64,000 nt of DNA from Polynucleobacter finlandensis (GCF_018881755.1 NZ_JACVPS010000002.1:62001-126000), one strand, 5' to 3'; shown: positions 7,330 through 17,784, counted from the first letter of the stretch. Numbers and translations: made by a program. The notes: a model not told the origin generated them from the sequence alone.

Positions 7330-8496
7330 ATGTCAAACGATTACTTCTTTACCTCAGAATCCGTTTCTGAAGGCCACCCCGATAAAGTATCAGATCAAAT
7401 TTCTGACGCTATCTTGGATGCCATTCTGGCCCAAGATCCAACGGCACGTGTTGCCGCGGAAACTTTGTGCAATACCGGCTTGGTCGTTTTAGCTGGTGAG
7501 ATTACTACGAACGCGAATGTGGACTACATCCAAGTTGCCCGCAATACTTTGCGTGAGATTGGCTACGACAATACTGCCTACGGTATTGACTACAAAGGTT
7601 GTGCCGTATTAGTTGCTTATGACAAGCAAAGCCCAGATATTGCTCAGGGCGTTGATAAGGCACATGACGACGGTCTAGATCAAGGTGCTGGCGACCAGGG
7701 CTTAATGTTTGGTTACGCTTGTGATGAAACTGCTGAGCTCATGCCTTTGCCAATTCACTTGTCGCATCGTTTGGTGGAGCGTCAGTCTCAATTGCGTCGT
7801 GATGGCCGTTTGACTTGGTTGCGTCCAGACGCGAAGTCTCAAGTAACCGTGCGCTATGTGGATGGCAAACCTGACTCTATCGACACTGTTGTGTTGTCTA
7901 CTCAGCACGATGAAGAAATTTCTCTCGAAAAATTGCGTGAAGCAGTCATCGAAGAAATTATCAAACCAGTATTACCTAAACACTTGATCAAAGGCGCAAT
8001 TAAATTTTTGGTAAACCCAACAGGCCGTTTCGTTATTGGCGGCCCACAAGGCGATTGCGGCTTAACTGGTCGTAAGATCATTGTGGATACTTACGGTGGC
8101 GCAGCTCCTCATGGCGGTGGCGCATTTTCAGGCAAGGATCCATCTAAGGTTGACCGTTCTGCAGCATATGCTGGTCGCTACGTTGCCAAGAACGTAGTTG
8201 CTGCTGGTTTGGCAAGCAAGTGTTTAATTCAGATCTCATACGCAATTGGTGTTGCTAAGCCAACGTCTGTCATGGTGAGCACCTTTGGCACGGGCAAGAT
8301 TTCAGACGAGAAGATTGCCCAATTGGTGTCGGAGCACTTTGACTTGCGTCCAAAAGGCATCGTGAAGATGTTGAACCTTTTGCGTCCAATCTATCGTAAA
8401 ACTGCTGCTTATGGCCACTTTGGTCGCGAAGAGCCAGAATTTACCTGGGAACAGTGCGATAAAGCGCCTGCATTACGTGCAGCAGCAGGGCTGTAA
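7330..8496 (+). CDS. metK: S-adenosylmethionine synthetase
   Basis: Forms S-adenosylmethionine from methionine and ATP. The 388-residue length is standard. Visible signatures are [13 protein letters not shown] (15-27), [12 protein letters not shown] in the middle, and [19 protein letters not shown], which carries the second family motif. AAAGGA lies before the ATG. It is followed by the SAH riboswitch and ahcY, so synthesis of SAM and removal of its product SAH sit side by side. The leader is a candidate SAM-responsive element. Confidence 0.98.
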   Translation: MSNDYFFTSESVSEGHPDKVSDQISDAILDAILAQDPTARVAAETLCNTGLVVLAGEITTNANVDYIQVARNTLREIGYDNTAYGIDYKGCAVLVAYDKQSPDIAQGVDKAHDDGLDQGAGDQGLMFGYACDETAELMPLPIHLSHRLVERQSQLRRDGRLTWLRPDAKSQVTVRYVDGKPDSIDTVVLSTQHDEEISLEKLREAVIEEIIKPVLPKHLIKGAIKFLVNPTGRFVIGGPQGDCGLTGRKIIVDTYGGAAPHGGGAFSGKDPSKVDRSAAYAGRYVAKNVVAAGLASKCLIQISYAIGVAKPTSVMVSTFGTGKISDEKIAQLVSEHFDLRPKGIVKMLNLLRPIYRKTAAYGHFGREEPEFTWEQCDKAPALRAAAGL

Positions 8497-8535
8497 GCGG
8501 TAAATCAGCAGTATGTAGTTGTATTGAAGCGAAAT

Positions 8536-8563
8536 ATGGCGAAATTGATTACAATTTCGCCAT
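8536..8563. promoter_or_regulatory. 28-base palindrome overlapping a -10-like box before the SAH riboswitch
   Basis: ATGGCGAAATT (8536-8546) and AATTTCGCCAT (8553-8563) are perfect inverted repeats of 11 bases around GATTAC. TACAAT (8550-8555) inside it is a good -10 box whose start site (about 8562) would fall at the riboswitch's first stem. No T-run follows, so it is not an ordinary terminator. It could be an operator for a repressor of ahcY, or a metK transcript end. No good -35 is seen at 17 bases; TTGAAG at 8524 is too far by about three bases. Confidence 0.45.
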
Positions 8564-8564
8564 A

Positions 8565-8670
8565 CCTTCAAGGAGCGTTGCAAGGAATGCTGAGAACCAG
8601 CGTTTCCCCAGGCTTGAAGGGAGTGGACTCCTAAGCGGAGTTTGCTAACTGCAACCGCGCTCGCTAACCC
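8565..8670 (+). promoter_or_regulatory. SAH riboswitch upstream of ahcY
   Basis: CCTTCAAG (8565-8572) pairs with CTTGAAGG (8613-8620) as P1. The conserved GGAGCGTTGCAA follows P1. The pseudoknot partner lies at 8651-8662: GCAA pairs with TTGC, and CGCTC (8658-8662) with GAGCG (8573-8577). The layout and the position before adenosylhomocysteinase match the SAH riboswitch of beta- and gammaproteobacteria, an element that turns genes on when SAH rises. Its 3' strand can alternatively pair with TAGCGAG at 8684-8690. Confidence 0.9.
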
Positions 8671-8690
8671 ATGATTCAATGGCTAGCGAG
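8660..8690 (+). terminator. alternative hairpin of the SAH riboswitch (expression platform)
   Basis: CTCGCTA (8660-8666) is the reverse complement of TAGCGAG (8684-8690), with two further GC pairs inside and TTTCT directly after. The first arm shares 8660-8662 with the riboswitch pseudoknot, so both cannot form together. It reads as a terminator that SAH binding would prevent. Confidence 0.55.
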
Positions 8691-8730
8691 TTTCTACTCC
8701 AGCATTGGATCGTATTTAGCTGGAGCATTC

Positions 8731-10182
8731 ATGAGTACCGTTTCTGATTTCAACTTACAAGACTTTGTAGCAACTCGTTGCGCAATTGCGGATATTTCTT
8801 TGGCTGATTTTGGCCGTAAAGAAATCGCTATTGCTGAAACCGAGATGCCAGGCCTCATCGCTATTCGTGATGAGTTCGCTGCAGGGCAGCCATTACGTGG
8901 CGCACGCATTACTGGTTCATTGCACATGACCATTCAAACTGCCGTCTTAATCGAGACCCTCGAGGCACTCGGTGCAGAAGTGCAATGGGCATCATGCAAT
9001 ATTTTCTCTACGCAAGACCATGCTGCAGCTGCTATTGCAGCTAATGGCACACCTGTATATGCGATTAAGGGCGAGACTCTTGAGCAATATTGGGATTACA
9101 CCCATCGCATCTTTGAGTGGGCTGATGGCGGCTTCACCAATATGATTTTGGATGACGGTGGCGATGCTACTTTGCTCTTACATCTCGGCGCTCGTGCAGA
9201 AAAAGATCAAGCCTGCTTGAATCACCCAACTAGCGAAGAAGAAACCATTTTGTTTGCGGCTATCAAAAACAAACTGGCGCAGGACCCAACTTGGTACTCC
9301 ACGCGTTTGGCGCAAGTAAAAGGGGTTACTGAAGAAACAACGACGGGCGTACATCGCTTGTATCAAATGTTTGCTAAGGGCGATTTAAAGTTCCCAGCAA
9401 TCAACGTCAATGACTCAGTGACTAAGAGCAAGTTCGACAATCTCTATGGTTGCCGCGAGTCTTTAGTTGACGCGATTAAGCGCGCAACAGACGTGATGGT
9501 TGCCGGTAAAGTTGCAGTCGTTTGTGGTTACGGCGACGTAGGCAAGGGTTCCGCACAAGCATTGCGTGCGTTATCTGCTCAAGTTTGGGTGACTGAAGTG
9601 GATCCAATCTGCGCATTGCAAGCGGCGATGGAAGGCTACCGTGTTGTCACAATGGACTACGCTGCTGACAAAGCGGACATCTTTGTTTCAGCAACCGGTA
9701 ACTACCACGTGATTACACATGACCATATGGCTAAGATGAAGAACCAAGCCATTGTTTGTAACATTGGCCACTTTGACAACGAGATTGATATTGCTGGTAT
9801 TGAAAAATATCAGTGGGAAGAAATCAAACCTCAAGTTGACCATGTGATTTTCCCGGCAGCTAATGGTAAGCCTGAGAAGCGCATCATTATTTTGGCTAAA
9901 GGTCGTTTGGTAAATCTCGGTTGCGGTACGGGCCACCCATCTTATGTGATGAGTTCATCATTTGCTAACCAAGTGATTGCGCAAATTGAATTATGGAATG
10001 CAGTCGGCACCAATAAATACCCAGTCGGTGTTTATACATTGCCTAAGCATTTAGATGAAAAGGTTGCACGCTTGCAGTTGAAGACTCTTAATGCGCAGTT
10101 GACTGTGCTGTCTGATCAGCAGGCATCCTATATCGGCGTTACCAAGGAAGGTCCTTACAAGGCCGACCACTACCGTTATTAA
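8731..10182 (+). CDS. ahcY: adenosylhomocysteinase
   Basis: Splits S-adenosylhomocysteine to adenosine and homocysteine, relieving inhibition of methyltransferases. From ATG 8731 it has 483 residues. GGAG lies six bases upstream and the protein opens with the usual short lead to [30 protein letters not shown]. An in-frame ATG at 8671 would add 20 residues but sits on the riboswitch hairpin and is rejected. The NAD-binding loop [11 protein letters not shown] is at about 265-275, and the C-terminus ends KADHYRY as in the family. It lies between metK and metF and is controlled by the SAH riboswitch. Confidence 0.97.
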   Translation: MSTVSDFNLQDFVATRCAIADISLADFGRKEIAIAETEMPGLIAIRDEFAAGQPLRGARITGSLHMTIQTAVLIETLEALGAEVQWASCNIFSTQDHAAAAIAANGTPVYAIKGETLEQYWDYTHRIFEWADGGFTNMILDDGGDATLLLHLGARAEKDQACLNHPTSEEETILFAAIKNKLAQDPTWYSTRLAQVKGVTEETTTGVHRLYQMFAKGDLKFPAINVNDSVTKSKFDNLYGCRESLVDAIKRATDVMVAGKVAVVCGYGDVGKGSAQALRALSAQVWVTEVDPICALQAAMEGYRVVTMDYAADKADIFVSATGNYHVITHDHMAKMKNQAIVCNIGHFDNEIDIAGIEKYQWEEIKPQVDHVIFPAANGKPEKRIIILAKGRLVNLGCGTGHPSYVMSSSFANQVIAQIELWNAVGTNKYPVGVYTLPKHLDEKVARLQLKTLNAQLTVLSDQQASYIGVTKEGPYKADHYRY

Positions 10183-10213
10183 TTAAAGCAATACAAGCCA
10201 TAGGCCCAAAATC

Positions 10214-11044
10214 ATGGAATTAAGCGTCGAATTCTTTCCTCCTAAAACACCTGAAGGTGAGAATAAGTTGCAGCTGGTGCGCGAGCGCTTGAGTGAATCA
10301 CTCAAGCCCGCGTTCTATTCCGTGACTTTTGGTGCTGGTGGCTCTACTCAGTCTGGCACTTTAAAAGTAGTGAGCGATATTCATGCTGCCGGTGCAGCTG
10401 TTGCCCCACATTTATCTTGCGTTGGCAGTTCTCGCGAGAGTGTTCGGGAGATGCTCAAGCAGTATCAAGCATTAGGTATTAAGCGCATCGTGGCATTGCG
10501 TGGAGACCTGCCATCTGGCATGGGTCAGTATGGCGAGTTTCATCATGCAAATGAGTTGGTGGAGTTTATTCGTGCGGAGACGGGCGATTGGTTTCATATT
10601 GATGTAGCAGCCTATCCAGAAACGCATCCACAAGCCAAGTCCCCTGCAAGCGATATTGATTTCTTTGTGCAGAAGATGAAAGCTGGCGCCAACTCTGCAG
10701 TCACTCAGTATTTTTACAATAGTGATGCCTATTTCCGTTTTGCGGATGAGGCATACGATTTAGGTGTAACTCAGCCGATCATTGCCGGCATCATGCCGAT
10801 TACCAATAGCAGTCAACTGTTGCGATTCTCTGATGCATGTGGCGCTGAGATTCCGCGTTGGATTCGTTTGCGTTTGCAATCTTATGGTGATGACATTGCT
10901 TCAATCCGTGCATTTGGCGAAGATGTGGTGACCGATCTGTGTGATCAGTTGTTATCTGCTGGTGCCCCGGGTTTACATTTCTACTCACTCAATCAGGCTG
11001 ACGCTGTTTTAGCAATTGCAGATAACTTAGATCTAGCGAAGTAA
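10214..11044 (+). CDS. metF: methylenetetrahydrofolate reductase
   Basis: An FAD-dependent enzyme that reduces 5,10-methylene- to 5-methyl-tetrahydrofolate, the methyl donor for MetH. Its 276 residues form a single bacterial-type TIM barrel, starting LSVEFFPPKTPEGE, with SVTFGAGGST (about 38-47), RIVALRGD and the C-terminal GLHFYSLNQ. It is 31 bases after ahcY and likely shares its transcript and SAH control. It converges on the folate cyclo-ligase gene with a single base between the two stops. Confidence 0.97.
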   Translation: MELSVEFFPPKTPEGENKLQLVRERLSESLKPAFYSVTFGAGGSTQSGTLKVVSDIHAAGAAVAPHLSCVGSSRESVREMLKQYQALGIKRIVALRGDLPSGMGQYGEFHHANELVEFIRAETGDWFHIDVAAYPETHPQAKSPASDIDFFVQKMKAGANSAVTQYFYNSDAYFRFADEAYDLGVTQPIIAGIMPITNSSQLLRFSDACGAEIPRWIRLRLQSYGDDIASIRAFGEDVVTDLCDQLLSAGAPGLHFYSLNQADAVLAIADNLDLAK

Positions 11045-11045
11045 T

Positions 11046-11666
11046 TTAGCCTTTTAGGGCAGACTCAGTTAGCATAAAATCTAAGGGCTCATCGTGTTTT
11101 TGAGCCTGCCATTGAGCATCATCTAACTGTTGCCAATCAAACCCTACGCCGAGACACAATAAGCTGGGTTTAGCTTTGCGCAATTGGGCTAGTGTGCGGT
11201 CAAAGTAGCCGCCCCCATAGCCAAGGCGCCAATAATGGTTTTTGCTGCCCACCTTAGATTGGGACCAGCCCACACAGGGGATGAGAATGCAATCAGGAAT
11301 GATTGGGTGGCGTTGAGCGTTCTTGGGATCAGGCTCAGGAACATGATGCTTGCTTGGTATGAGTACATCGCCAGGTTCCCAGGTATAAAACTCAAGATGT
11401 TTATCAGGGCGCGCAAAAGGAAGTGCTAATTGGTGCTCGTTATTGCTAGAAGCCCAGGATAGGAGTGTAGGGCGTAGATCCGGCTCATTTTGAATGGGTA
11501 CGTATAGCGCAACAGACGATGGGTTTTGTTGACCCAGGAATTGACTTAGCCCTGCAGTCAGATTGTTCAGACTTTCTGGATAGCTTGCGCCAGCAGCAAA
11601 ATGCGTTCTTTGCGTTAGCAGTTCTTGGCGTAAAGTTTTTAGCGAATTACCGTGCATACCAGGCAT
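11046..11666 (-). CDS. 5-formyltetrahydrofolate cyclo-ligase
   Basis: Recycles 5-formyl-THF to 5,10-methenyl-THF with ATP. The 206-residue protein carries the family motif RLGYGGGYFDRTLA around residues 148-161 and a VPIQNEPDLRP substrate-region stretch. Its stop lies one base from that of metF, so the two folate genes converge directly with no room for a separate terminator. An alternative ATG at 11657 would shorten it by three residues; neither start has a strong ribosome site. Confidence 0.92.
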   Translation of the reverse strand: MPGMHGNSLKTLRQELLTQRTHFAAGASYPESLNNLTAGLSQFLGQQNPSSVALYVPIQNEPDLRPTLLSWASSNNEHQLALPFARPDKHLEFYTWEPGDVLIPSKHHVPEPDPKNAQRHPIIPDCILIPCVGWSQSKVGSKNHYWRLGYGGGYFDRTLAQLRKAKPSLLCLGVGFDWQQLDDAQWQAQKHDEPLDFMLTESALKG

Positions 11667-11721
11667 TATCAGGCGAAAATTAATAGATATAGTAAAAAGT
11701 AATTATGTATAAGGCTAGATA

Positions 11722-13686
11722 GTGAAAAAGAAGTTTGATATTCTGATGACTGGGCGTCACAAGCTGGCTGGAGTGTTGTTTTCCGGCTTGATTTTCCTTG
11801 CGCCCAATGCCTTTGCTGAAAAAGTTAAAAAACCTAATCTTCCGAAGTCTTATGCAAGTAAGGCAGCTCCTGCTGAAATCACTGATAGCGATAGAACTTT
11901 TATTGAGTTGCGTGAAGCGGCTAAGAAGAATGATGTATTTCGGGCGCAGCAATTAGCCTCTAGCTTGCCCAATTATCCTTATGACGACTATGTAGCTTAT
12001 TTTAGGATTAAGCCTCAGCTCTTTGACAGTGCTGGCGGTGCCAGGGCTGATACCAGTGCCGACGCTCAGGTCAATGGGTTTTTAAGTCAATACGAGGGGA
12101 CGGCTTTAGCAGATCGGATGCGCAATGATTGGTTGCTTGTGTTGGGTAAGCGCAAGGACTGGGCAAGTTTTGATTCTGAATACGCTAAGTTCGTATTGGA
12201 TGACGATACTCAAGTGAAATGTTACGCCCTACAGTCCAAGTTAGCGCAGGGTGACAATCCTACAAAATTAGCAATTGACGCACGCGCAGTACTTATTAAC
12301 CCATCCTATTTTGGTTCCGCTTGCCAAGAATTAGTTCCTGCATTGGTGGCTGCAGGTGGCATGACACCCAGTGAGGCCAAGGCTGTGGGGCGCGCTGCCA
12401 GCGAAATGGGGTTTGATACGATGTCGCGCCGACTTGGTGGGGAAGATCCCATCGCAGATATTGTCAGGGGCGCTAAAGCAGACCCTGTAAGGACATTTAA
12501 GGATTTCTCTCAGAATGCTTCGCGCTACAGCAAAGAGAATCAAGCTGTTGTTTGGGGTGTCATTGGGCAGTTCTTGGCCAAGAAATTAGATTCAAATGCG
12601 GACGATGCTTATCGCTTACAACAAGACTTGGGCTACAACGAATTACTTTCTACTGAAAGTCAGGAGTGGAAGGTGCGCGCCGGTTTGCGTGCTAAAGATT
12701 GGACGCTAGTGAAAAATGCCATTGAGGGCATGAACCCTGCAGTCCGTAGTCGTGATCCCGCTTGGACCTATTGGTATGGCCGCGCTTTGAAGGTGGATGG
12801 TCAGGATGCTAAAGCTCGTGAGAGTTATGAACTCATTGCTGATCAGTACAACTTCTATGGGCAGCTAGCCCGTGAAGAGCTTGGCAAATCCAATCACGCC
12901 CCAACACGCACCAAGGTATCCGAGCAGGATATTGATGCGATGGAAAGTCGCAAAGGCTTCATTAGGGGTGATCGTTTTTATGCCATGAATCTGCGCTTTG
13001 AAGGCAATCGCGAGTGGAACTGGGAATTGCGCAATATGACGGATAAGCAATTGCTTGCTGCTGCTGAATATGCCAAACGAATTGGCTTATATGATCGCGT
13101 AGTCAATACTGCCGATCGAACAAAGCAAGAGCATGATTTTAGTTTGCGTTACCCAACGCCCTACCGTGATCAGTTATCACCGATTGCACGCCAGATTGAT
13201 TTGAACTTAGCTTGGGCGTATGGTCTTATTCGTCAAGAGTCCCGCTTCATTATGAATGCCTCTTCATCAGTTGGCGCATCAGGCCTGATGCAGGTGATGC
13301 CCAATACAGCCAAGTATGTTGCCAAGAAAATTGGTATGGTTAACTACACCAATGACAAGTTGAGTGATACCAATACCAACCTGACTTTGGGAAGCAACTA
13401 TCTCAATATGGTCTTGATAGATTTAGATGGTTCTTGGGTGTTGGCTTCTGCAGCATATAACGCAGGACCATCTCGCTCTAAGGCCTGGCGTGAAAAATTA
13501 AGCAGTCCCACTGAAGGGGCGATTTTTGCTGAGACGATTCCATTTAATGAAACCCGTACTTATGTGAAGAACGTTTTATCGAATGCTAATTACTATTCAT
13601 CAGTCATGCAGGGCCAAGCACAATCTTTAAAGCAGCGCTTAGGGGTGATATCGCCCAAAGCGGCCACTCAATCAGAATTGCCTTAA
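11722..13686 (+). CDS. soluble lytic murein transglycosylase (Slt70 type)
   Basis: A periplasmic enzyme that cleaves peptidoglycan glycan strands to 1,6-anhydromuropeptides. The start is GTG at 11722 with AAGG upstream. The signal peptide covers about residues 1-33 (LAGVLFSGLIFLAPNAFA). A long alpha-helical superhelix fills residues about 50-470, and the C-terminal SLT domain has the catalytic Glu506 in RQESRF, then GASGLMQVMPNTA and AYNAGPSR. Its 654 residues match Slt70. It is followed at 18 bases by the SDR gene, and probably opens the operon to cca. Confidence 0.92.
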   Translation: MKKKFDILMTGRHKLAGVLFSGLIFLAPNAFAEKVKKPNLPKSYASKAAPAEITDSDRTFIELREAAKKNDVFRAQQLASSLPNYPYDDYVAYFRIKPQLFDSAGGARADTSADAQVNGFLSQYEGTALADRMRNDWLLVLGKRKDWASFDSEYAKFVLDDDTQVKCYALQSKLAQGDNPTKLAIDARAVLINPSYFGSACQELVPALVAAGGMTPSEAKAVGRAASEMGFDTMSRRLGGEDPIADIVRGAKADPVRTFKDFSQNASRYSKENQAVVWGVIGQFLAKKLDSNADDAYRLQQDLGYNELLSTESQEWKVRAGLRAKDWTLVKNAIEGMNPAVRSRDPAWTYWYGRALKVDGQDAKARESYELIADQYNFYGQLAREELGKSNHAPTRTKVSEQDIDAMESRKGFIRGDRFYAMNLRFEGNREWNWELRNMTDKQLLAAAEYAKRIGLYDRVVNTADRTKQEHDFSLRYPTPYRDQLSPIARQIDLNLAWAYGLIRQESRFIMNASSSVGASGLMQVMPNTAKYVAKKIGMVNYTNDKLSDTNTNLTLGSNYLNMVLIDLDGSWVLASAAYNAGPSRSKAWREKLSSPTEGAIFAETIPFNETRTYVKNVLSNANYYSSVMQGQAQSLKQRLGVISPKAATQSELP

Positions 13687-13704
13687 TCACAAAAATCGGA
13701 CACT

Positions 13705-14613
13705 ATGAAATATGACATTCTTCTTATCGGTGGCAATGGATTTGTAGGGCGAGTGCTTGCGGCAAAACTGCAGGCAGCCGGGTATTCTGTGCTGCTGCCA
13801 ACGAGTCATCTACCCGCTGCCCGTGACTTACGCATTTTGCCTAAAGTACATTTGGAAGATGCAGACGTGCATGAGTTTGATGAGTTGCAAAATTTATGCG
13901 CGCGTATCAAGCCCAATGGAGTCGTTATTAATTTGGTTGGCGTATTGCACGATAAGCCTGCTCAGCCTTATGGCAAGATCTTTAAGGCGGCCCACGTAGA
14001 CATGCCTAAAAATATTATGACCGCCATGCAAATGCATGGTCTAAAACGCTATTTACATATGAGCGCATTAGGCGCAGATTCCAATGGCCCTTCAATGTAC
14101 CAACGCAGTAAGGGTGATGGTGAGCATGAAGTTAAAGGAAGCGGTCTTGAGTGGACAATCTTTAGGCCTTCAGTCATCTTTGGCGCGCAAGACCAATTCA
14201 TTAATCTGTTTTCAACCTTAACAAAATGGCTGCCAGTGTTGCCTCTAGCCAATTGTGAGGCTCAATTCCAACCAGTCAGCGTAGACGATGTGGCTGATGC
14301 GTTTGTAAAGTCTATCAAAATGCCCCAGACAATTCATCAGTCATATGATTTAGTCGGACCTACCGCGTATACGATGAAAGAGATTGTCTCTTTTGCAGCC
14401 CGCAAAGCACAAACTGCTTGCGCCATTATTCCTGTGCCTGCATTTGTAGGTCGTTTGCAGGCTTTGGCGTTTGAGTTTTTACCAGTGCCGACATTGATGT
14501 CACGTGACAATATTGCCTCTATGCAGTTGCCCAATATTCTGCCAGTCAATAGACAAGATGCATTAGTCGAAGTATTTGGTATTAATCGACGTAGCTTAGA
14601 AGGTATGAAGTAA
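13705..14613 (+). CDS. NAD(P)-binding SDR, complex I NDUFA9-like
   Basis: A 302-residue atypical short-chain dehydrogenase-fold protein. The N-terminal dinucleotide loop is [14 protein letters not shown] (residues 9-22). It has the NLVGVLHD and [10 protein letters not shown] stretches and [11 protein letters not shown] in place of a strict YxxxK active site, as in proteins related to mitochondrial complex I subunit NDUFA9. In this family the protein is thought to bind NADPH and help assembly or cofactor handling rather than catalyse a known reaction. It sits between slt and cca, four bases before cca. Confidence 0.82.
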   Translation: MKYDILLIGGNGFVGRVLAAKLQAAGYSVLLPTSHLPAARDLRILPKVHLEDADVHEFDELQNLCARIKPNGVVINLVGVLHDKPAQPYGKIFKAAHVDMPKNIMTAMQMHGLKRYLHMSALGADSNGPSMYQRSKGDGEHEVKGSGLEWTIFRPSVIFGAQDQFINLFSTLTKWLPVLPLANCEAQFQPVSVDDVADAFVKSIKMPQTIHQSYDLVGPTAYTMKEIVSFAARKAQTACAIIPVPAFVGRLQALAFEFLPVPTLMSRDNIASMQLPNILPVNRQDALVEVFGINRRSLEGMK

Positions 14614-14617
14614 GCAA

Positions 14618-15745
14618 ATGAAGATCTACGCTGTTGGTGGCGCCATTCGCGATACGCTCATGGGTTTACCCATGCACGATATCGACTATGTAGTCGTTGG
14701 CTCTAGCGTAGATGAAATGCTTGCCAAGGGATTTCGTCCAGTGGGGAAAGATTTTCCAGTATTCCTTCACCCTGAAACTCAGGCTGAATATGCCCTGGCT
14801 CGGACAGAGCGAAAAACTGGCAAGGGCTATAAAGGATTTTTATTTCATGCAGATCCTGCTGTTACCCTCGAGCAGGACTTAGAGCGTCGCGACTTAACAA
14901 TCAATGCCATGGCGCAAGAAGTCGCTGCTGACGGCAAGCTTATTGGTTCTGTTATTGATCCTTATAACGGCCAACGAGATCTTGCTGAAAAAGTATTTCG
15001 TCATATGTCAGATGCTTTTGCTGAAGACCCATTACGTTTACTGCGGATCGCTCGCTTTGCTGCTCGCTTCCCTGAATTTATTGTCGCCGATGAAACCATG
15101 ACGGCATTAAAGGCGATTGTGGAGTCAGGCGAGTTAAATGCTTTATCACCAGAACGTATTTGGCAAGAGCTTGCAAGGGGGTTGGTTGCAAGCAGGCCTA
15201 TGCGAATGTTTCAGGTGCTATTGGATACTGGTGCCGCTAAAATAATTCTTTCTTCATCAGTAGTGGTGGATCTGCAGAAAGAGCCGTCTCGCGAAAACCT
15301 CATGGCACATCTTCATGAAACCCCTGCTAATTTAGAGAGTCGTTGCGCTGTTGTGTTGATGAATACACCTGCTAGTGAAATTCGTTCTTGGTCTGAGTGT
15401 GTGCGCATGCCCATCGAGGTACGTGACTTTAGCGAAATCTTTAGCGAATTGAATGTGTTCATCAGTAAAAATCCTCATGGCATCTACCAAGTAGTAGATG
15501 TCCTCTCTTGGTTCAATCGCGCTGATGTGTGGCGCAAGCCGGATCGCGCTCAAGCGCTGTTAGATCTTATGAATAGAATTGGTCTGAATGTATCCGGATT
15601 GATTAAGGCTATGCAACAAGCGCAGGCTTTGAACCCAGCAAACATTATTGCTGGGCTGGCTGCTGAAGACCGCTCTAATGGCGAAAGAATCCGCAGTGCA
15701 GTTGAAACCGCAAGACTTGCAGCAATTACTGTGGCGCTACATTAA
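14618..15745 (+). CDS. cca: CCA-adding tRNA nucleotidyltransferase with degenerate HD region
   Basis: Adds or repairs the CCA end of tRNAs. The class II nucleotidyltransferase head is complete: [11 protein letters not shown] (6-16), HDIDYVVVG with the metal-binding Asp pair, [13 protein letters not shown], and [10 protein letters not shown]. The tail is shorter than the roughly 412-residue E. coli enzyme (375 here). Where E. coli Cca has its HDLGKG metal-site motif this protein reads [12 protein letters not shown], so the phosphohydrolase activity is probably lost. Its stop overlaps the stop of the convergent methyltransferase gene by four bases. Confidence 0.93.
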   Translation: MKIYAVGGAIRDTLMGLPMHDIDYVVVGSSVDEMLAKGFRPVGKDFPVFLHPETQAEYALARTERKTGKGYKGFLFHADPAVTLEQDLERRDLTINAMAQEVAADGKLIGSVIDPYNGQRDLAEKVFRHMSDAFAEDPLRLLRIARFAARFPEFIVADETMTALKAIVESGELNALSPERIWQELARGLVASRPMRMFQVLLDTGAAKIILSSSVVVDLQKEPSRENLMAHLHETPANLESRCAVVLMNTPASEIRSWSECVRMPIEVRDFSEIFSELNVFISKNPHGIYQVVDVLSWFNRADVWRKPDRAQALLDLMNRIGLNVSGLIKAMQQAQALNPANIIAGLAAEDRSNGERIRSAVETARLAAITVALH

Positions 15746-16929
15746 AGTCTATTTCTGCCTCTAAGGCCTGGAAGGTCCTCAAGAACATATCCTGGCAGCA
15801 GATCGTCTAGCTTTTTTGAAAACGCAAACGCTTTAAATAGTTCACCCATCTCTGCTTCCGAAAGCAACTTTTGTAACGAGTTGGAGATTGGCAAGAAAGT
15901 TTCTGGATTGCTTGGATCGCCAATTTCTAGGGCGATATCTCCGATACCGGCATCCAGCAGAAAGGCTGCTTGATTGGTGAGGTAGACGTCATCAACATTC
16001 TCTGCAAGTGCGCTTCTGGCAATCTGTGCCCACTCCACGTGGGTTGTTAAGTCGCATAAGCCAGGTAAATAAAAAGGATCTTGAATAGCATGATGACGAT
16101 GATGGGCCATCAGAGTGCCTTCAATTCTTTGTGGGTGGTAGTACTCGCTCTCTGGAAAGCCATAATCGAAGGTGAGAAATAAACCAGCATCTAATTGTTT
16201 GGCAATCTGGCGAATCCAAGCATTTGCTTGTGGGTGTAATTCGGTGACATAGCCTTCTGAGAAATTTCCACTCAGAAGACTCTCTGGCAGCAAGGCCTGC
16301 TCAACGGGCTTACCGGTTTTCCAAAAGAATTTATCTTCGGCAAAGCTCACTCCACACCAATACCAAAAGCCATTTTGGTAAATGATGGCGTCACAGGGAA
16401 TTGCATCAATCACTTCATTGGCGAGAATGACGCCTTTAAAGTTCTCTGTTAGGGAGCTCAACCAAGAGCATTTTGTGGAGAGCTCAAGTTCTGCTGCAAG
16501 CTTATGAAGTCGTTCCTGCTGTCTTTGGGTTAGATCTGGTGAGATCTCAATAATGTCGTAGCCATCTAACTGGAAACCAAGGTCATTTAGTCGAGTCAGA
16601 ATGGACTCGGCCAATTTGCCGGTGCCTGCGCCAAACTCTAGAATCTTAGCGGGAAGGCCTTGAGCCTTGAGCCCCTCGAGGACTGGCAGGATGGTGGAAA
16701 CAATTGCAGCCCCGAACAGAGGGCTGAGCTCAGGGGCTGTTGTGAAATCTCCGCCTGCTCCAAGTTTGTGGGCCCCGGCACTGTAATACCCCATTCCCGG
16801 CTCATATAAGGCCATTTCCATATAATGAGAAAAGGCGATCCAGCCGCCTTGGGATGCGATTTCAGTGGCAATTTTGCTGCCTAGGAGCTTGCTATGCTCC
16901 ATTTCAAGGCTGGTCAAGGTAATATCCAT
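15742..16929 (-). CDS. SAM-dependent methyltransferase, MidA/NDUFAF7 family (DUF185)
   Basis: A 395-residue protein with the family opening [20 protein letters not shown], then [14 protein letters not shown] and the SAM-binding loop [14 protein letters not shown] at about 97-110. Mitochondrial NDUFAF7 methylates an arginine of a complex I subunit; the bacterial target is not established. The neighbouring NDUFA9-like gene is also complex I related, but that link is only suggestive. It overlaps cca tail to tail and is divergent from the pteridine reductase-like gene, with 25 bases between. Confidence 0.9.
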   Translation of the reverse strand: MDITLTSLEMEHSKLLGSKIATEIASQGGWIAFSHYMEMALYEPGMGYYSAGAHKLGAGGDFTTAPELSPLFGAAIVSTILPVLEGLKAQGLPAKILEFGAGTGKLAESILTRLNDLGFQLDGYDIIEISPDLTQRQQERLHKLAAELELSTKCSWLSSLTENFKGVILANEVIDAIPCDAIIYQNGFWYWCGVSFAEDKFFWKTGKPVEQALLPESLLSGNFSEGYVTELHPQANAWIRQIAKQLDAGLFLTFDYGFPESEYYHPQRIEGTLMAHHRHHAIQDPFYLPGLCDLTTHVEWAQIARSALAENVDDVYLTNQAAFLLDAGIGDIALEIGDPSNPETFLPISNSLQKLLSEAEMGELFKAFAFSKKLDDLLPGYVLEDLPGLRGRNRL

Positions 16930-16954
16930 AGCTCGCTAGTCTAAGAGAATTTAA

Positions 16955-17770
16955 TTGAACCCTAGTTCAACTTCCCCATCCAAGCAAAATAAAGCGGTTT
17001 TAGTGACCGGTGCAGCTAAGCGCCTGGGTCGTGAAATTGCTTTGCAGTTTGCCCGTCAAGGGTGGGATGTTGCTATTCATTATGGGCGATCTGAGGCTGA
17101 AGCCCAGGAGACAGTAGCCCAGATTCAGAAGTTAGGGCGGACGGCGCAAGCATTTCAGGCAAATTTGGCAAATGAAGCAGAAGTCACAGTACTCTTTGCT
17201 GCAGTGGCGAGTCAATTTTCTGGCCTGCATTGTGTAGTGAATAACGCTTCGATTTTTGAGTATGACCGCGCTAACTCCGATTCCAAATTGACCAGTAAAA
17301 GCTTGCAAGAACATATGCAGGTGAATGTAGTCACGCCAATTCTATTGGCCCAATTAATGTTCGAAACGCAAAAAAATAATGTAAAAAATAGCGATGATGA
17401 ATCACTGCCCTCCGTCATCCAATTACTCGATCAGAAACTCATTAATCTCAATCCCGATTATTTGTCATACACCTTATCTAAGGCGGCATTGTTGACCTCG
17501 GTCGAAGTCTTGGCCATGGACTTTGCTCCTTACTTACGTGTAGTCGGTTTAGCCCCAGGAATTTCTCTGCCATCGGGAGACCAAACACAAGCAGGCTTTT
17601 CTAAGGCGCATCAGATGACGCCTTTAGGAAAATCATCTACACCGGTTGATATTGCAAAGGCTGCTGTATTTTTAGCGGAGGCAAGCGCAATTACCGGCAC
17701 CACTTTGTATGTCGATGGCGGTCAGCATCTTTTATCTTCATCACGCGATGTGATGTTTAAAACACCCTAA
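16955..17770 (+). CDS. pteridine reductase-like SDR (FolM type)
   Basis: A 271-residue short-chain dehydrogenase. It has the NADP-binding VTGAAKRLGREIALQ (about 18-32), VVNNASIFEYD, and the active-site stretch with YTLSK preceded by LDQKLINLNPDYLS, a pattern of pteridine and dihydromonapterin reductases. The C-terminal DGGQHLLSS is also family-like. The start is TTG 16955; no better ATG precedes the Rossmann loop. Close linkage to folB (14 bases) supports a role in reducing dihydropterins or dihydrofolate. Confidence 0.85.
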   Translation: MNPSSTSPSKQNKAVLVTGAAKRLGREIALQFARQGWDVAIHYGRSEAEAQETVAQIQKLGRTAQAFQANLANEAEVTVLFAAVASQFSGLHCVVNNASIFEYDRANSDSKLTSKSLQEHMQVNVVTPILLAQLMFETQKNNVKNSDDESLPSVIQLLDQKLINLNPDYLSYTLSKAALLTSVEVLAMDFAPYLRVVGLAPGISLPSGDQTQAGFSKAHQMTPLGKSSTPVDIAKAAVFLAEASAITGTTLYVDGGQHLLSSSRDVMFKTP

Positions 17771-17784
17771 TAAAGCAACTATTT

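Noticed and set aside
8671..8730. Longer N-terminus for ahcY from ATG 8671
   Set aside because: It lies on the SAH riboswitch hairpin, adds residues unlike the family, and ATG 8731 has GGAG at the right distance.
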